Positions 6,641 to 14,045 of a stretch of DNA of 16,517 nt are shown here, piece after piece (within the stretch, counting starts at the first letter, position 1; each line of letters starts with the position of its first letter). The DNA lies in assembly GCA_031254795.1 (NCBI GenBank), contig JAIRTS010000115.1:1-16517 (forward strand). The letters are read 5' to 3'. The notes under the pieces are model-generated. The model did not search any database. It saw only the letters and a program-made list of their open reading frames with translations, and was not told the origin of the DNA. The DNA comes from Treponema sp. Its GTDB lineage: Bacteria; Spirochaetota; Spirochaetia; Treponematales; Breznakiellaceae. The position numbers were made by a program, and so were the translations under genes.

Positions 6641-8380
6641 ATGCAATACACAGGAGCGAGAATTTTAATTGAGGCGCTCATCGAACAGGGCGTCGACACC
6701 GTTTTCGGTTATCCGGGCGGCGTGGTCTTGTTTATTTACGATGAATTGTACAAGCAAAAAAATCGAATCAAGCATATTCTGACAAGCCACGAGCAACATG
6801 CGGCGCATGCGGCGGACGGCTATGCCCGCGCTTCGGGCAAAACCGGCGTGTGCATCGCCACATCGGGTCCCGGGGCGACGAATTTGGTGACAGGCATAGC
6901 CGCAGCGTATATGGACTCATCGCCCATAGTCGCAATCACCGGCAATGTCGCGCGGGGGTTGCTGGGCAGGGACAGTTTTCAGGAAGTCGATATCGCGGGG
7001 ATCACCATGCCCATAGTCAAGCACAACTGGATCGTTCAAGACGTGAGCGAGCTTGCGGAAATAGTGCGGGAAGCGTTTTTAGTGGCCGCGTCCGGGCGTC
7101 CCGGGCCGGTGCTGATTGACATACCCAAGGACATCACCGCCCAAATGGGCGAATGGACGCCGTCGCGTCACGTGCATACAGAAACCATCATCAGCCAACG
7201 GGCGCTCAGGCTTGACGAACGCAGCCGCCGCAAGACATTCTCCGAAAACGATATAGATGAGGCGGCGGCGTTGATACGGAACGCGAAACGTCCGGTTATT
7301 TACGCGGGCGGCGGCGTTATCATTGCGGACGCTGCGGAAGAACTCAAACGATTCGCCGAGACGCTCAACGCGCCGGTCGCGGTAAGCCTCATGGGAACGG
7401 GCTGCTTTCCGCGTGAACACGCGCTTTGCACCGGGCTTATCGGCATGCATGGTACAGTCGCCTCCAACAAAGCGGCGCAGACCGCTGATCTCGTGATCGC
7501 GATTGGATCGCGCTTTTCCGACCGCGTTACCAGCGATACAGACACCTTTGCGACCGGCGCGAAAGTCCTCCACTTCGACATCGATCCGGCTGAAATCAAC
7601 AAAAACGTGCCGTCAACGCGGTGGGTTATCGGCAATATAAAAGAAACTCTGCCGCGTACCCTTGAGCGGCTGGAAAAAGACGGGCAATTGCCCGAAAACG
7701 GCTGGGGCAATGATATAATGGCATGGAAAACCCATCTGCCCCAATCCCGCCAGCTGGAGCGGAACCAGACGCATGCCCTGCGCCCGCGCTTCGTCATTGA
7801 GGAGACCGCGAAAAAACTGGGGAGCGACGCTATCGCAGTCACCGATGTGGGGCAGCATCAGATATGGGCAGCTCAATTTTTCCCGTGCAACGCGCCGCGA
7901 AAATTCATCACATCCGGCGGATTAGGCGCAATGGGATTTGGACTTGGCGCCGCGCTTGGCGCGCAAACGGCGGATTCCGGCAGCCCTGTTGTACTGTTCA
8001 CCGGCGATGGCTCGTTTCGCATGAACTGCGCGGAAATGGCGACTCTTGCGGCGTACCGCATACCTTTGCTCATTGTCATATTCAACAACCGGGCGCTTGG
8101 CATGGTGAGGCAATGGCAGCGCCTGTTTTATGAGGGGCGGTACTCGGAAACCACCCTTGACAGGCCGCCTGATTTCGTGAAATTAGCGGACGCCTATGGA
8201 GTCTCCGCGTACCACGCCGAAAACGAGGCGGCGTTTTTTGACGCGCTTGAGAAAGCCGCCTCGGATATCGCCGCCGGCCGCTCCGCGCTCATTGAAGCAG
8301 TTATTGACAGCGACGAGAAGGTTCTGCCTATGGTGCCGGGCGGCAAGCCCATACACGAGCAGATTTTGCGCGTGATTTAG
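6641..8380 (+). CDS. ilvB: Acetolactate (acetohydroxyacid) synthase large subunit
   Basis: A 579-residue thiamine-diphosphate enzyme of full family length that condenses two pyruvates, or pyruvate and 2-oxobutyrate, in the first common step of Val/Leu/Ile synthesis. The catalytic Glu51 lies in LTSHEQHAAHAADGYARASG, followed by SGPGATNLVTGIAAAYMDS. The diphosphate/Mg-binding motif GDGSFRMN starts at about residue 455 (Asp456). MVRQWQRLF at 488-496, with Trp492, is the hallmark of the biosynthetic, FAD-containing AHAS rather than catabolic acetolactate synthase. AAGGTGG lies 4 nt before the ATG. No ilvN regulatory subunit follows; the next gene is unrelated, so a partner, if any, is elsewhere. 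It lies downstream of the liv importer on the same strand. Confidence 0.92.
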   Translation: MQYTGARILIEALIEQGVDTVFGYPGGVVLFIYDELYKQKNRIKHILTSHEQHAAHAADGYARASGKTGVCIATSGPGATNLVTGIAAAYMDSSPIVAITGNVARGLLGRDSFQEVDIAGITMPIVKHNWIVQDVSELAEIVREAFLVAASGRPGPVLIDIPKDITAQMGEWTPSRHVHTETIISQRALRLDERSRRKTFSENDIDEAAALIRNAKRPVIYAGGGVIIADAAEELKRFAETLNAPVAVSLMGTGCFPREHALCTGLIGMHGTVASNKAAQTADLVIAIGSRFSDRVTSDTDTFATGAKVLHFDIDPAEINKNVPSTRWVIGNIKETLPRTLERLEKDGQLPENGWGNDIMAWKTHLPQSRQLERNQTHALRPRFVIEETAKKLGSDAIAVTDVGQHQIWAAQFFPCNAPRKFITSGGLGAMGFGLGAALGAQTADSGSPVVLFTGDGSFRMNCAEMATLAAYRIPLLIVIFNNRALGMVRQWQRLFYEGRYSETTLDRPPDFVKLADAYGVSAYHAENEAAFFDALEKAASDIAAGRSALIEAVIDSDEKVLPMVPGGKPIHEQILRVI

Positions 8381-8465
8381 CCAAAAACAGGACGCCGCGC
8401 GTGGAGTTTACTATTATTGGCTGGCGAATTTTCTCCCTCTTGCTTTTTTTTCTAATGTGTAGTAA

Positions 8466-8474
8466 TGTTATATA
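8466..8474 (+). promoter_or_regulatory. Candidate extended -10 promoter for the SH3-M48 pair
   Basis: TGTTATATA is an extended -10 element (TG plus one base plus TATATA at 8469-8474) with a T-rich tract and no clear -35 box. Transcription would begin near 8481, directly at the base of the following hairpin. Confidence 0.4.
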
Positions 8475-8481
8475 AAGCCAC

Positions 8482-8513
8482 CTCAAGATGCGAACGGTAG
8501 CGCGCATCTTGGG
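8482..8513 (+). repeat. Hairpin in the leader of the SH3 gene
   Basis: CAAGATGCG (8484-8492) and CGCATCTTG (8503-8511) pair perfectly over 9 bp, extended by a T-G wobble and a C-G pair to 8482-8513; the loop is 10 nt. No T-run follows. It would form the 5' end of the transcript from the promoter just upstream, where such hairpins protect mRNA, or it could be an operator-like inverted repeat. Confidence 0.55.
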
Positions 8514-8548
8514 ATGACTTGCCTAAATATTTTATTTATGGAGCGTAT

Positions 8549-9028
8549 ATGAAACGATTTCTATTTTTTTTGTTGGTATGCCTCGCCGCAAGTTCCAGCC
8601 TATTCGCTCAGAAAAAGGGTGATGTCATGTATGTCGCGGTGAAAAGCGTGAATGTAAAATCTTCCACGGGTTTCTTTGCATCCACCAAAGGAACATTGTC
8701 CTATGGAGCGCAGGTTACGGTTCGGAGTGTAAGCGGGAGCAAAGTTGAGGTTGCAGCCGGGACTCTGACCGGATGGGTGGCTAGCTCTGCGTTAACAAGC
8801 AAACGCATCACTGTGTCCACCGCGTCGACATCCGCTTCCGCCAAAGAAATTGCGCTTGCGGGAAAAGGGTTTAATGAGGAAGTTGAAGGCGTCTATAGGA
8901 CGGAGAACGCGAATCTCGACCGAGCGTACGCCGCTATTGGCGCGGTTGAAAGCATTGTTGTGGACGATGAGGCGTTAAAACAGTTTATTGTCGACGGCAA
9001 GCTCGCCGGAGTGGAGGAGAATAATTAA
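8549..9028 (+). CDS. Exported SH3-like domain protein
   Basis: A 159-residue protein with a Sec signal peptide (basic MKR, hydrophobic FLFFLLVCLAASSSLFA, predicted cleavage before QKK). Residues about 27-78 resemble a bacterial SH3 domain: VKSVNVKSSTGFFASTKGTL, YGAQVTVRSVSGSKVEV, then GWVASSALTSK, the usual closing strand. The C-terminal half has a helix-like EGVYRTENANLDRAYAAIGA and no recognised motif. Bacterial SH3 domains generally bind peptidoglycan or cell-wall peptides, so a periplasmic role is likely. ATG 8549 has GGAG 5 nt upstream and starts the signal peptide, so it is chosen over the TTG ten codons earlier. Its stop abuts the ATG of the M48 peptidase, and the two are probably co-expressed. 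Confidence 0.8.
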   Translation: MKRFLFFLLVCLAASSSLFAQKKGDVMYVAVKSVNVKSSTGFFASTKGTLSYGAQVTVRSVSGSKVEVAAGTLTGWVASSALTSKRITVSTASTSASAKEIALAGKGFNEEVEGVYRTENANLDRAYAAIGAVESIVVDDEALKQFIVDGKLAGVEENN

Positions 9029-9940
9029 ATGAAAAAAATCATGGGAGCTATCGGTGTCGTACTGTTAATTATATCGTGCGAGACGGTCGGTACGGGAATA
9101 GACGCCGCCAGCAAAGCGGGTTTTATCGACGCTCAGGCCGCCGACGCGCTTGGACGTATGAATGAGGCGATATCGGACGCCGCGCAGGATATTACGCCGT
9201 CTGAAGAATACTATATTGGACGCGCGGTTGGCGCAAACATCCTTTCAAACTACACGTTGTATACGGAAGACCCCGAATTAACTGCGTATGTCAACAAAAT
9301 TCTTGGTGTTTTGGTTATCAACTCCCCGCGTCCCACTATTTACAACGGGTACCACGCGGCTATTCTTGATACGGACGAGATCAACGGCTTCTCAACATCG
9401 GGCGGACACATTTTCATAACCCGCGGCCTGTTGGACGTGGCGGATTCCGAAGACGCGCTTGCCGCCGTGCTTGCGCATGAGCTTGCCCATATTCTGCTTC
9501 AGCACAGCGTTAAATCCATAAAGAACAGCCGGTTCACCAGCGCGATCCAACAAGTCGCCGGCATAGCGGCCGAGGCGGCGGGGCTTGACGAGCTTACCCG
9601 CATCTTTGACGAATCAATTCGGGAAGCGGTTAGCAACGCGCTTGACAAAGGTTATTCCAGGGAACAGGAATACGAAGCGGACGAAGCGGCCGTCTCCCTT
9701 CTCGCCGCCGCAGGATACACGCCGTCCAGTATTGTAGGAATGCTCGAAAGCATTAAAGCGAACGCCGCGCAGAGCGGAGGCAAGGCGGCCTATCCTTCTG
9801 TGGGAAGCGTCTTGCAGTCGACTCACCCGAGTCCCGATGACCGCTTGCAGGAAATCAAAAGGAAACTTGTCGCCTACCAGGGTTTCACTGATAATACAGA
9901 GGCGCGGAAACCTCGGTTCGACGCAACGCTGAAAAAATAA
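9029..9940 (+). CDS. Lipoprotein M48-family metallopeptidase
   Basis: A 303-residue zinc peptidase related to the Oma1/BepA (M48) group. The N-terminus MKKIMGAIGVVLLIISC is a short lipoprotein signal with Cys17. The zinc site is HELAH at residues 150-154, with the third ligand Glu214 in EYEADEAA (E-x-x-x-D pattern). STHPSPDDRL near residue 264 is the conserved downstream motif. YIGRAVGANIL and FSTSGGHIFITRGLL are also characteristic of the family. All catalytic parts are intact. Such enzymes degrade misassembled envelope proteins. GGAGGAG about 9 nt upstream is embedded in the end of the SH3 gene, and the genes are directly adjacent. A strong terminator lies about 115 nt downstream. Confidence 0.9.
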   Translation: MKKIMGAIGVVLLIISCETVGTGIDAASKAGFIDAQAADALGRMNEAISDAAQDITPSEEYYIGRAVGANILSNYTLYTEDPELTAYVNKILGVLVINSPRPTIYNGYHAAILDTDEINGFSTSGGHIFITRGLLDVADSEDALAAVLAHELAHILLQHSVKSIKNSRFTSAIQQVAGIAAEAAGLDELTRIFDESIREAVSNALDKGYSREQEYEADEAAVSLLAAAGYTPSSIVGMLESIKANAAQSGGKAAYPSVGSVLQSTHPSPDDRLQEIKRKLVAYQGFTDNTEARKPRFDATLKK

Positions 9941-9946
9941 TGGAGT

Positions 9947-9972
9947 TGTTCGGAAGCTTCAGCTTCCGAACA
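9947..9972 (+). repeat. Perfect palindrome after the M48 gene
   Basis: TGTTCGGAAGCT (9947-9958), centre TC, AGCTTCCGAACA (9961-9972): 12 bp of perfect pairing and a 2-nt centre. No T-run follows. The CTTCAG centre is shared with the palindrome at 15344-15363. Confidence 0.75.
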
Positions 9973-9985
9973 CATTCCGTAAATT

Positions 9986-10044
9986 GCAAGGCTTGTTCAG
10001 ACTAAAGCAGGCGGTTGCCAACAGAGTTTGTCGAACAAGCCTGC
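9986..10044 (+). repeat. Imperfect nested inverted repeat
   Basis: AGGCTTGTTC (9989-9998) pairs with GAACAAGCCT (10033-10042), flanked by GC on each side with one bulged A. Inside, GACTAAA and TTTGTC pair imperfectly, and GGC/GCC can close a small central loop. It lies between the simple palindrome and the terminator. Confidence 0.55.
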
Positions 10045-10053
10045 TATACGAGC

Positions 10054-10092
10054 GGCTTTCCCAAAAGATAAAAGGCTTGGGAAAGCCTTTTT
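10054..10092 (+). terminator. Strong intrinsic terminator of the SH3-M48 unit
   Basis: GGCTTTCCCAA (10054-10064) and TTGGGAAAGCC (10077-10087) form a perfect 11-bp stem with a 12-nt loop, followed by TTTTT (10088-10092). It separates the peptidase unit from the cyclase and shows that longer versions of the cyclase ORF starting before 10093 are unlikely. Confidence 0.88.
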
Positions 10093-10138
10093 CGAGTACA
10101 AGAGAGAGGCTCTGATTGTACTTTATGAAGAGGATTGT

Positions 10139-12382
10139 ATGAAAAAAAACGTAAAAAAACTGCTCGCGATTTCCATCATCGTGGTTACGGTATTTTCCGC
10201 AGTCGCGGCGCTTCAGGTTCTGGGTGTGTTCGATTACCTTGAATTTAAGACCTACGATTTACGGGTGAACCTTTTCGCAGCCTCAGCAAAACCCTCTGAC
10301 GAGATAATCGTCATTCTCCTTGACCAGGACAGCTTGGACTGGGGTCGCGCCGAAAAGGGCTGGGGCTTCCCGTGGCCCCGTTCTGCGTGGGCTGAGTTTA
10401 TTGATTATATGAACGCGGCGGGCGCGAAGGCCATCGCTTTAGATCTGCTTTTCACCGAGCCTTCCGTGTATGGCGAGAAAGATGATGAAGAATTCGCTCG
10501 CGCCGCGAGGGACTTCGGCAAGGTCATGCAGATTGTTCATTTCAGCACCCAAACCGGAAGCGCCCAAACATGGCCTCCCTCTTTGCAAGCGCCGCTTTTT
10601 GAGCCGTCCGGTTTCGGCGATTTTCTTGAGCGGTTCGAGTTGAAAGATGAAGGGGCGGTCGCGTCCGCGCAATTCCCCATTCCCGGCATTCTCGCCTCCG
10701 CCGGCGCGTTAGGCGCGGATGTCGGCACCTTTGATCCGGACGGAACCGTCAGGCGGCTTAGCCTTTTCACTCTTTTCGATGGAAAGGCGGTGCCGGGCGA
10801 AGCCGCCGCCGCTCTCATGATAGGCGGCGGCGTCGCCGCTATAAGGTACGACGCGACGAAAAAAGTAATCGAATGGGAAGGGCGCGACATACCGGTTGAC
10901 GAGAACGGCAAGAGCCTGCTCCGTTTCCGGGGCGCGAACTTCCAGCGCTATATTCCTTATCCGATGTCGGTCATGCTCCAAAGCGCGGAAGACTACCGGA
11001 ATGGAAAAACGCCGGAATATCCGCCCGAAGATTTCAAAGACAAGTACGTGTTCTGCGGCTATTACGCGCCCGGACTCTTTGATATTGTTACGACTCCGTT
11101 AAGCTCGGTGTACCCCGGTATGGGCGCTCACATCACCATGCTGGACAATATGTTGCAGGGGGATTTCACCCAAGAGACGCCGCTGGCGCTGGATCTGGGG
11201 TTGTTGTTCCTCGCCATTATCATTGTTACGGCTCTTACGGTGTTCCCCTCAAAACACCAGTTGCAACTGTCGCTTGGCTCCATGCTTTTATTTTTGGCGG
11301 CGGCCATAGGCGGGTGTTTCTTCGCCTACTTGATGGGCTGGTGGCTGCAGGTTGTTGTGTTGCTGGCGGGCATCGCCGCGTCGTATCTCATTTCAACGTT
11401 GTACAATTACGCGACCGAAGGGAAGCAGAAACAGTACATCAAGAAGGCGTTCAGCCAGTATTTAAGTCCGGTGTTCATCGATCAACTCATCGCAAACCCT
11501 GAACAGTTGAAGCTCGGCGGGGAACGCAAGGAAATCAGCATTTTCTTCTCGGATATTCAGGGTTTCAGCACCATTTCAGAACGTTTGCAGGATCCGGTTG
11601 TCTTGACCGAACTTTTGAACGATTACCTTACTTTTATGACCAACATCATTCTGGATTCAGGCGGCACGATTGACAAATACGAAGGAGACGCGATTATCGC
11701 CTTCTGGAACGCCCCGCTTGATTTGCCCGATCATGCGGCGCGCGCCCTCGCCGCGGCGATGGAATGTCAGGCGCGTCTTTCCGAGCGGCAAGATTATTAC
11801 GAAGAAAAGTACGGCGCCCGCCTGATTACCCGTATAGGGCTTAATACGGGGCTTGCGGTTGTGGGCAACATGGGATCGGAAATACACTACAACTATACCA
11901 TGCTTGGCGACGCGGTGAATCTGGCCGCCCGTCTTGAAGGGCTTAACAAGCAGTTCGGCACCTTCCTCATGTGTACGCAACATACTTTCGACTCGGCGAA
12001 CGCCGCGCTTTCCAACAAGGTTGTCGTTGCGCAACCTGCGAATAAAAATAACGCGACCCAAAAAGCCATCACGCGGAGCTTCGTTCTACCCGGCGCCTTC
12101 TACGGAAGAAAACTCGCGTCTGTCGCGGTTGTGGGCAAAAAAGAACCTGCGGTTGTGTATGAGCCGATTCAAAAAGACGTTTTTGAAATGAAAAAGCTGG
12201 CGCTGGAGCAATTTGACGAGGCGCGAGACTTGTTCTACGCGGGCAAATTCTCCGAAGCCCTGCCCTTGTTTGAAGCCATCATCAAAGAGGACAAACCCGC
12301 GTATTTTTACGCAGAGCAGTGCAAGCACTATATTGGACGCGCCGGCGAATGGAAGGGTTATTGGCAGGCGATGTCAAAATAA
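10139..12382 (+). CDS. CHASE2-sensor adenylate cyclase (class III)
   Basis: A 747-residue membrane enzyme predicted to make cAMP in response to an extracytoplasmic signal. Order: one N-terminal membrane segment (about 7-28); a CHASE2 sensor domain outside the membrane (about 30-345, with YDLRVNLF, VILLDQDSLDWG and KAIALDLLF); three closely spaced membrane helices (about 350-425); and a class III cyclase domain. Catalytic residues appear complete: metal-binding Asp472 (FFSDIQGF) and Asp517 (YEGDAI), Lys513 and Thr587 in the base-recognition positions (the Lys-Thr pair usual in bacterial adenylate cyclases), and Asn594 and Arg598 in GDAVNLAARLE. The C-terminus looks like a TPR-type helix pair (FYAGKFSEALPLFEAI). 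ATG 10139 follows AAGAGGA and begins the signal-anchor helix; a 5-codon ORF (10125-10142) overlaps it by ATGA. The DUF815 gene follows 4 nt after the stop. Confidence 0.9.
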   Translation: MKKNVKKLLAISIIVVTVFSAVAALQVLGVFDYLEFKTYDLRVNLFAASAKPSDEIIVILLDQDSLDWGRAEKGWGFPWPRSAWAEFIDYMNAAGAKAIALDLLFTEPSVYGEKDDEEFARAARDFGKVMQIVHFSTQTGSAQTWPPSLQAPLFEPSGFGDFLERFELKDEGAVASAQFPIPGILASAGALGADVGTFDPDGTVRRLSLFTLFDGKAVPGEAAAALMIGGGVAAIRYDATKKVIEWEGRDIPVDENGKSLLRFRGANFQRYIPYPMSVMLQSAEDYRNGKTPEYPPEDFKDKYVFCGYYAPGLFDIVTTPLSSVYPGMGAHITMLDNMLQGDFTQETPLALDLGLLFLAIIIVTALTVFPSKHQLQLSLGSMLLFLAAAIGGCFFAYLMGWWLQVVVLLAGIAASYLISTLYNYATEGKQKQYIKKAFSQYLSPVFIDQLIANPEQLKLGGERKEISIFFSDIQGFSTISERLQDPVVLTELLNDYLTFMTNIILDSGGTIDKYEGDAIIAFWNAPLDLPDHAARALAAAMECQARLSERQDYYEEKYGARLITRIGLNTGLAVVGNMGSEIHYNYTMLGDAVNLAARLEGLNKQFGTFLMCTQHTFDSANAALSNKVVVAQPANKNNATQKAITRSFVLPGAFYGRKLASVAVVGKKEPAVVYEPIQKDVFEMKKLALEQFDEARDLFYAGKFSEALPLFEAIIKEDKPAYFYAEQCKHYIGRAGEWKGYWQAMSK

Positions 12383-12386
12383 ACGC

Positions 12387-13790
12387 ATGAACGCGATTTC
12401 TTTTGACGCCGTAAAAACGATCAGAGCCGATATTGCCGGACTGTCGGTGTTCGCTTCCCTTCGGGAAGAGCCGCTCATGCGGGCGTTCCGCGCATTGCTT
12501 GACGCTTCCGCCGTAGAGACTGCGGAAGCCGATGTCCACGCCATTATCGGCGCGTGGAGCGATTTTATGGCGGCTTTTCTCGCGTGGCATAGTCTTGCCG
12601 GGCAAGACCTTGCCACGCGAGAGCGCGCCGCAGATTCCTCAACATGGCGTTCGGCTGTGGCGTTTTTTGTCATTCACGCGGATAATGAGTACACCCGTAT
12701 TGCTGAAAGGAAAAACGCGGACCCATCTCCACTTTTGAAAATCCTCGCAAACATAGACCTTGAACGGCTTTCCCGCATCGCGTCGTTTGATGTGAGCGGC
12801 TTTGGCTTCACTATAGCGAAAGCGGCGCGAAAAGCCGGTTTTGAGGCGGCGGCGTCCGACATTGAAAGCTGCGCCCGCGCTTTGTGGGAGGAAGAAGCGG
12901 CGGCGGAAGCGGCGGTGGAAAAGATCGCGTGGAGCGGAGCGCGGCTTTTCGCGCGCGTACGGGCGAAAGGAGCGGGGATTTTGGGGCAGTACGCGGCGTT
13001 TCGCTGGAATGGCTCCGCCGCCTTTAACGCTTCGGGCAGCCGCGCCCTCCATGTGCAGCCGGTGCGCAACCCGGATCCGGTGACACTTTCGGACCTTTTC
13101 GGGTATGAAGACCAGCGGAATGTGGTCATCGCAAATACCACGCGCTTTTTGGAAGGAAAAGCCGCGAACAACCTCCTGTTATACGGGGACAGGGGAACCG
13201 GCAAATCGGCGACCGTTAAGGCGGTCTGCAATGAATACGCTGAACGTGGACTGCGGCTTGTCGAGGTTCACAAAGAAATCGCGCGGCTTCAAACCATTAT
13301 GCAGGAACTCTCGACGCGGGGGTTACGTTTTGTCGTCTTCATTGACGACCTCTCTTTTGAAACCACCGACGACTCTTTCACCGGTTTGAAAGCCCTCCTT
13401 GAAGGCGGCGTTGAGAAAAAGCCGGAAAACATCGTTGTGTACGCGACAAGCAACCGGCGGCATTTCGTGAAAGAACATTCCATTCAGGCTGACGCGCCCC
13501 GCGCTTTTGACGCGGTGCAGGAACAACTCTCCTTAGCCGACCGGTTCGGGCTTACCGTGGTGTTTACCGCGCCGGATCAGGAGGAATTTCTTTCCATTGC
13601 CGAACAAATAGCGGAACGGCGGGGGCTTTTCGATACGGATTGCCAAGCTTCCCCTTCGCCCACCGCGCTTCGGGAAAAATTCCACGAAAACGCCGTGCGA
13701 TGGGAACGCTGGTTTAACGGACGTTCGCCGCGCGCCGCCGCGCAGTTCGTAGACTGGGTTTCCAGCGGGGAAGGCTTTCCGTGGGAATAA
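12387..13790 (+). CDS. DUF815-type P-loop ATPase
   Basis: A 467-residue cytoplasmic ATPase of the AAA-related DUF815 family, whose biochemical role is not established. The N-terminal 230 residues or so are helical and poorly conserved. The ATPase part starts near LSDLFGYEDQRNVVIANTTR, with Walker A GDRGTGKS at 267-274, Walker B FIDDLSF with Asp320/Asp321, and a sensor-like YATSNRRHF at 352-360. The DLSFETTDDSFTGLKALLEG segment is highly typical of the family, as is the C-terminal AAQFVDWV. ATG 12387 lies 4 nt after the cyclase stop and no good Shine-Dalgarno sequence is visible, so translation is probably coupled. A 45-bp palindrome (12578-12622) lies in the N-terminal domain and keeps the frame. 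Confidence 0.87.
   Translation: MNAISFDAVKTIRADIAGLSVFASLREEPLMRAFRALLDASAVETAEADVHAIIGAWSDFMAAFLAWHSLAGQDLATRERAADSSTWRSAVAFFVIHADNEYTRIAERKNADPSPLLKILANIDLERLSRIASFDVSGFGFTIAKAARKAGFEAAASDIESCARALWEEEAAAEAAVEKIAWSGARLFARVRAKGAGILGQYAAFRWNGSAAFNASGSRALHVQPVRNPDPVTLSDLFGYEDQRNVVIANTTRFLEGKAANNLLLYGDRGTGKSATVKAVCNEYAERGLRLVEVHKEIARLQTIMQELSTRGLRFVVFIDDLSFETTDDSFTGLKALLEGGVEKKPENIVVYATSNRRHFVKEHSIQADAPRAFDAVQEQLSLADRFGLTVVFTAPDQEEFLSIAEQIAERRGLFDTDCQASPSPTALREKFHENAVRWERWFNGRSPRAAAQFVDWVSSGEGFPWE
12578..12622 (+). repeat. 45-bp near-perfect palindrome inside the DUF815 gene
   Basis: TCTCGCGTGGCA (12578-12589) pairs with TGCCACGCGAGA (12611-12622), and GTCTTGCC (12592-12599) with GGCAAGAC (12601-12608) around a single central G at 12600: 20 of 22 base pairs match, with only the TA/CT step unpaired. 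It spans exactly 15 codons and encodes about LAWHSLAGQDLATRE. Confidence 0.85.
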
Positions 13791-14045
13791 CAAAGCGCGA
13801 TTAGGGTTGTCAAAAATGCGGGCGCGGCAAACGGGAGGCGAACGGAACCGAACGGCGAAGCGCAAGCCGTCATGGTTGATCCTGACGGTTTGGCAAGTGG
13901 TCGCGCAAGTTTAAATGAAGCTATGATCAACGATATGGCGAAGGCCGGCGCGATTGTTGACTGGCTAGCAGCCTGTCGCGCTTGTAGGTTTTTGCGCCAC
14001 TTCATGTCGCAAAACCACGATTTATGGGTTGCTTACGCAGTTTGA
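13791..14045 (+). pseudogene. Open-frame remnant after the DUF815 gene
   Basis: Immediately after the DUF815 stop, the same frame stays open for 84 codons to TGA 14043-14045. The translation includes AVMVDPDGLASGRASLNE and AMINDMAKAGAIVDWLAAC, which look protein-like, and an ATG at 13872 could start a 57-residue product. I recognise no family. The protein-like part ends near 13983, where a hairpin that may be an insertion-sequence end begins, so this may be the remainder of a gene interrupted by that element. A 9-bp hairpin (AAGCCGTCA 13864-13872, TGACGGTTT 13883-13891) lies inside it and could act as a weak terminator of the cyclase-DUF815 unit. Confidence 0.25.
13984..14018 (-). repeat. Hairpin just downstream of tnpB, possible IS200/IS605 right end
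   Basis: GTAGGTTTTTGCG (13984-13996) and CGCAAAACCAC (14008-14018) form a stem with one or two bulges. It lies about 15-50 nt past the tnpB stop on the minus strand. IS200/IS605 elements carry a subterminal right-end hairpin at this place, where the 3' part of the guide RNA also lies. The identification is positional inference. Confidence 0.4.

Noticed and set aside
10028..10138. 37-residue N-terminal extension of the cyclase
   Set aside because: It would be encoded across the intrinsic terminator at 10054-10092; ATG 10139 has a ribosome-binding site and starts the membrane anchor.
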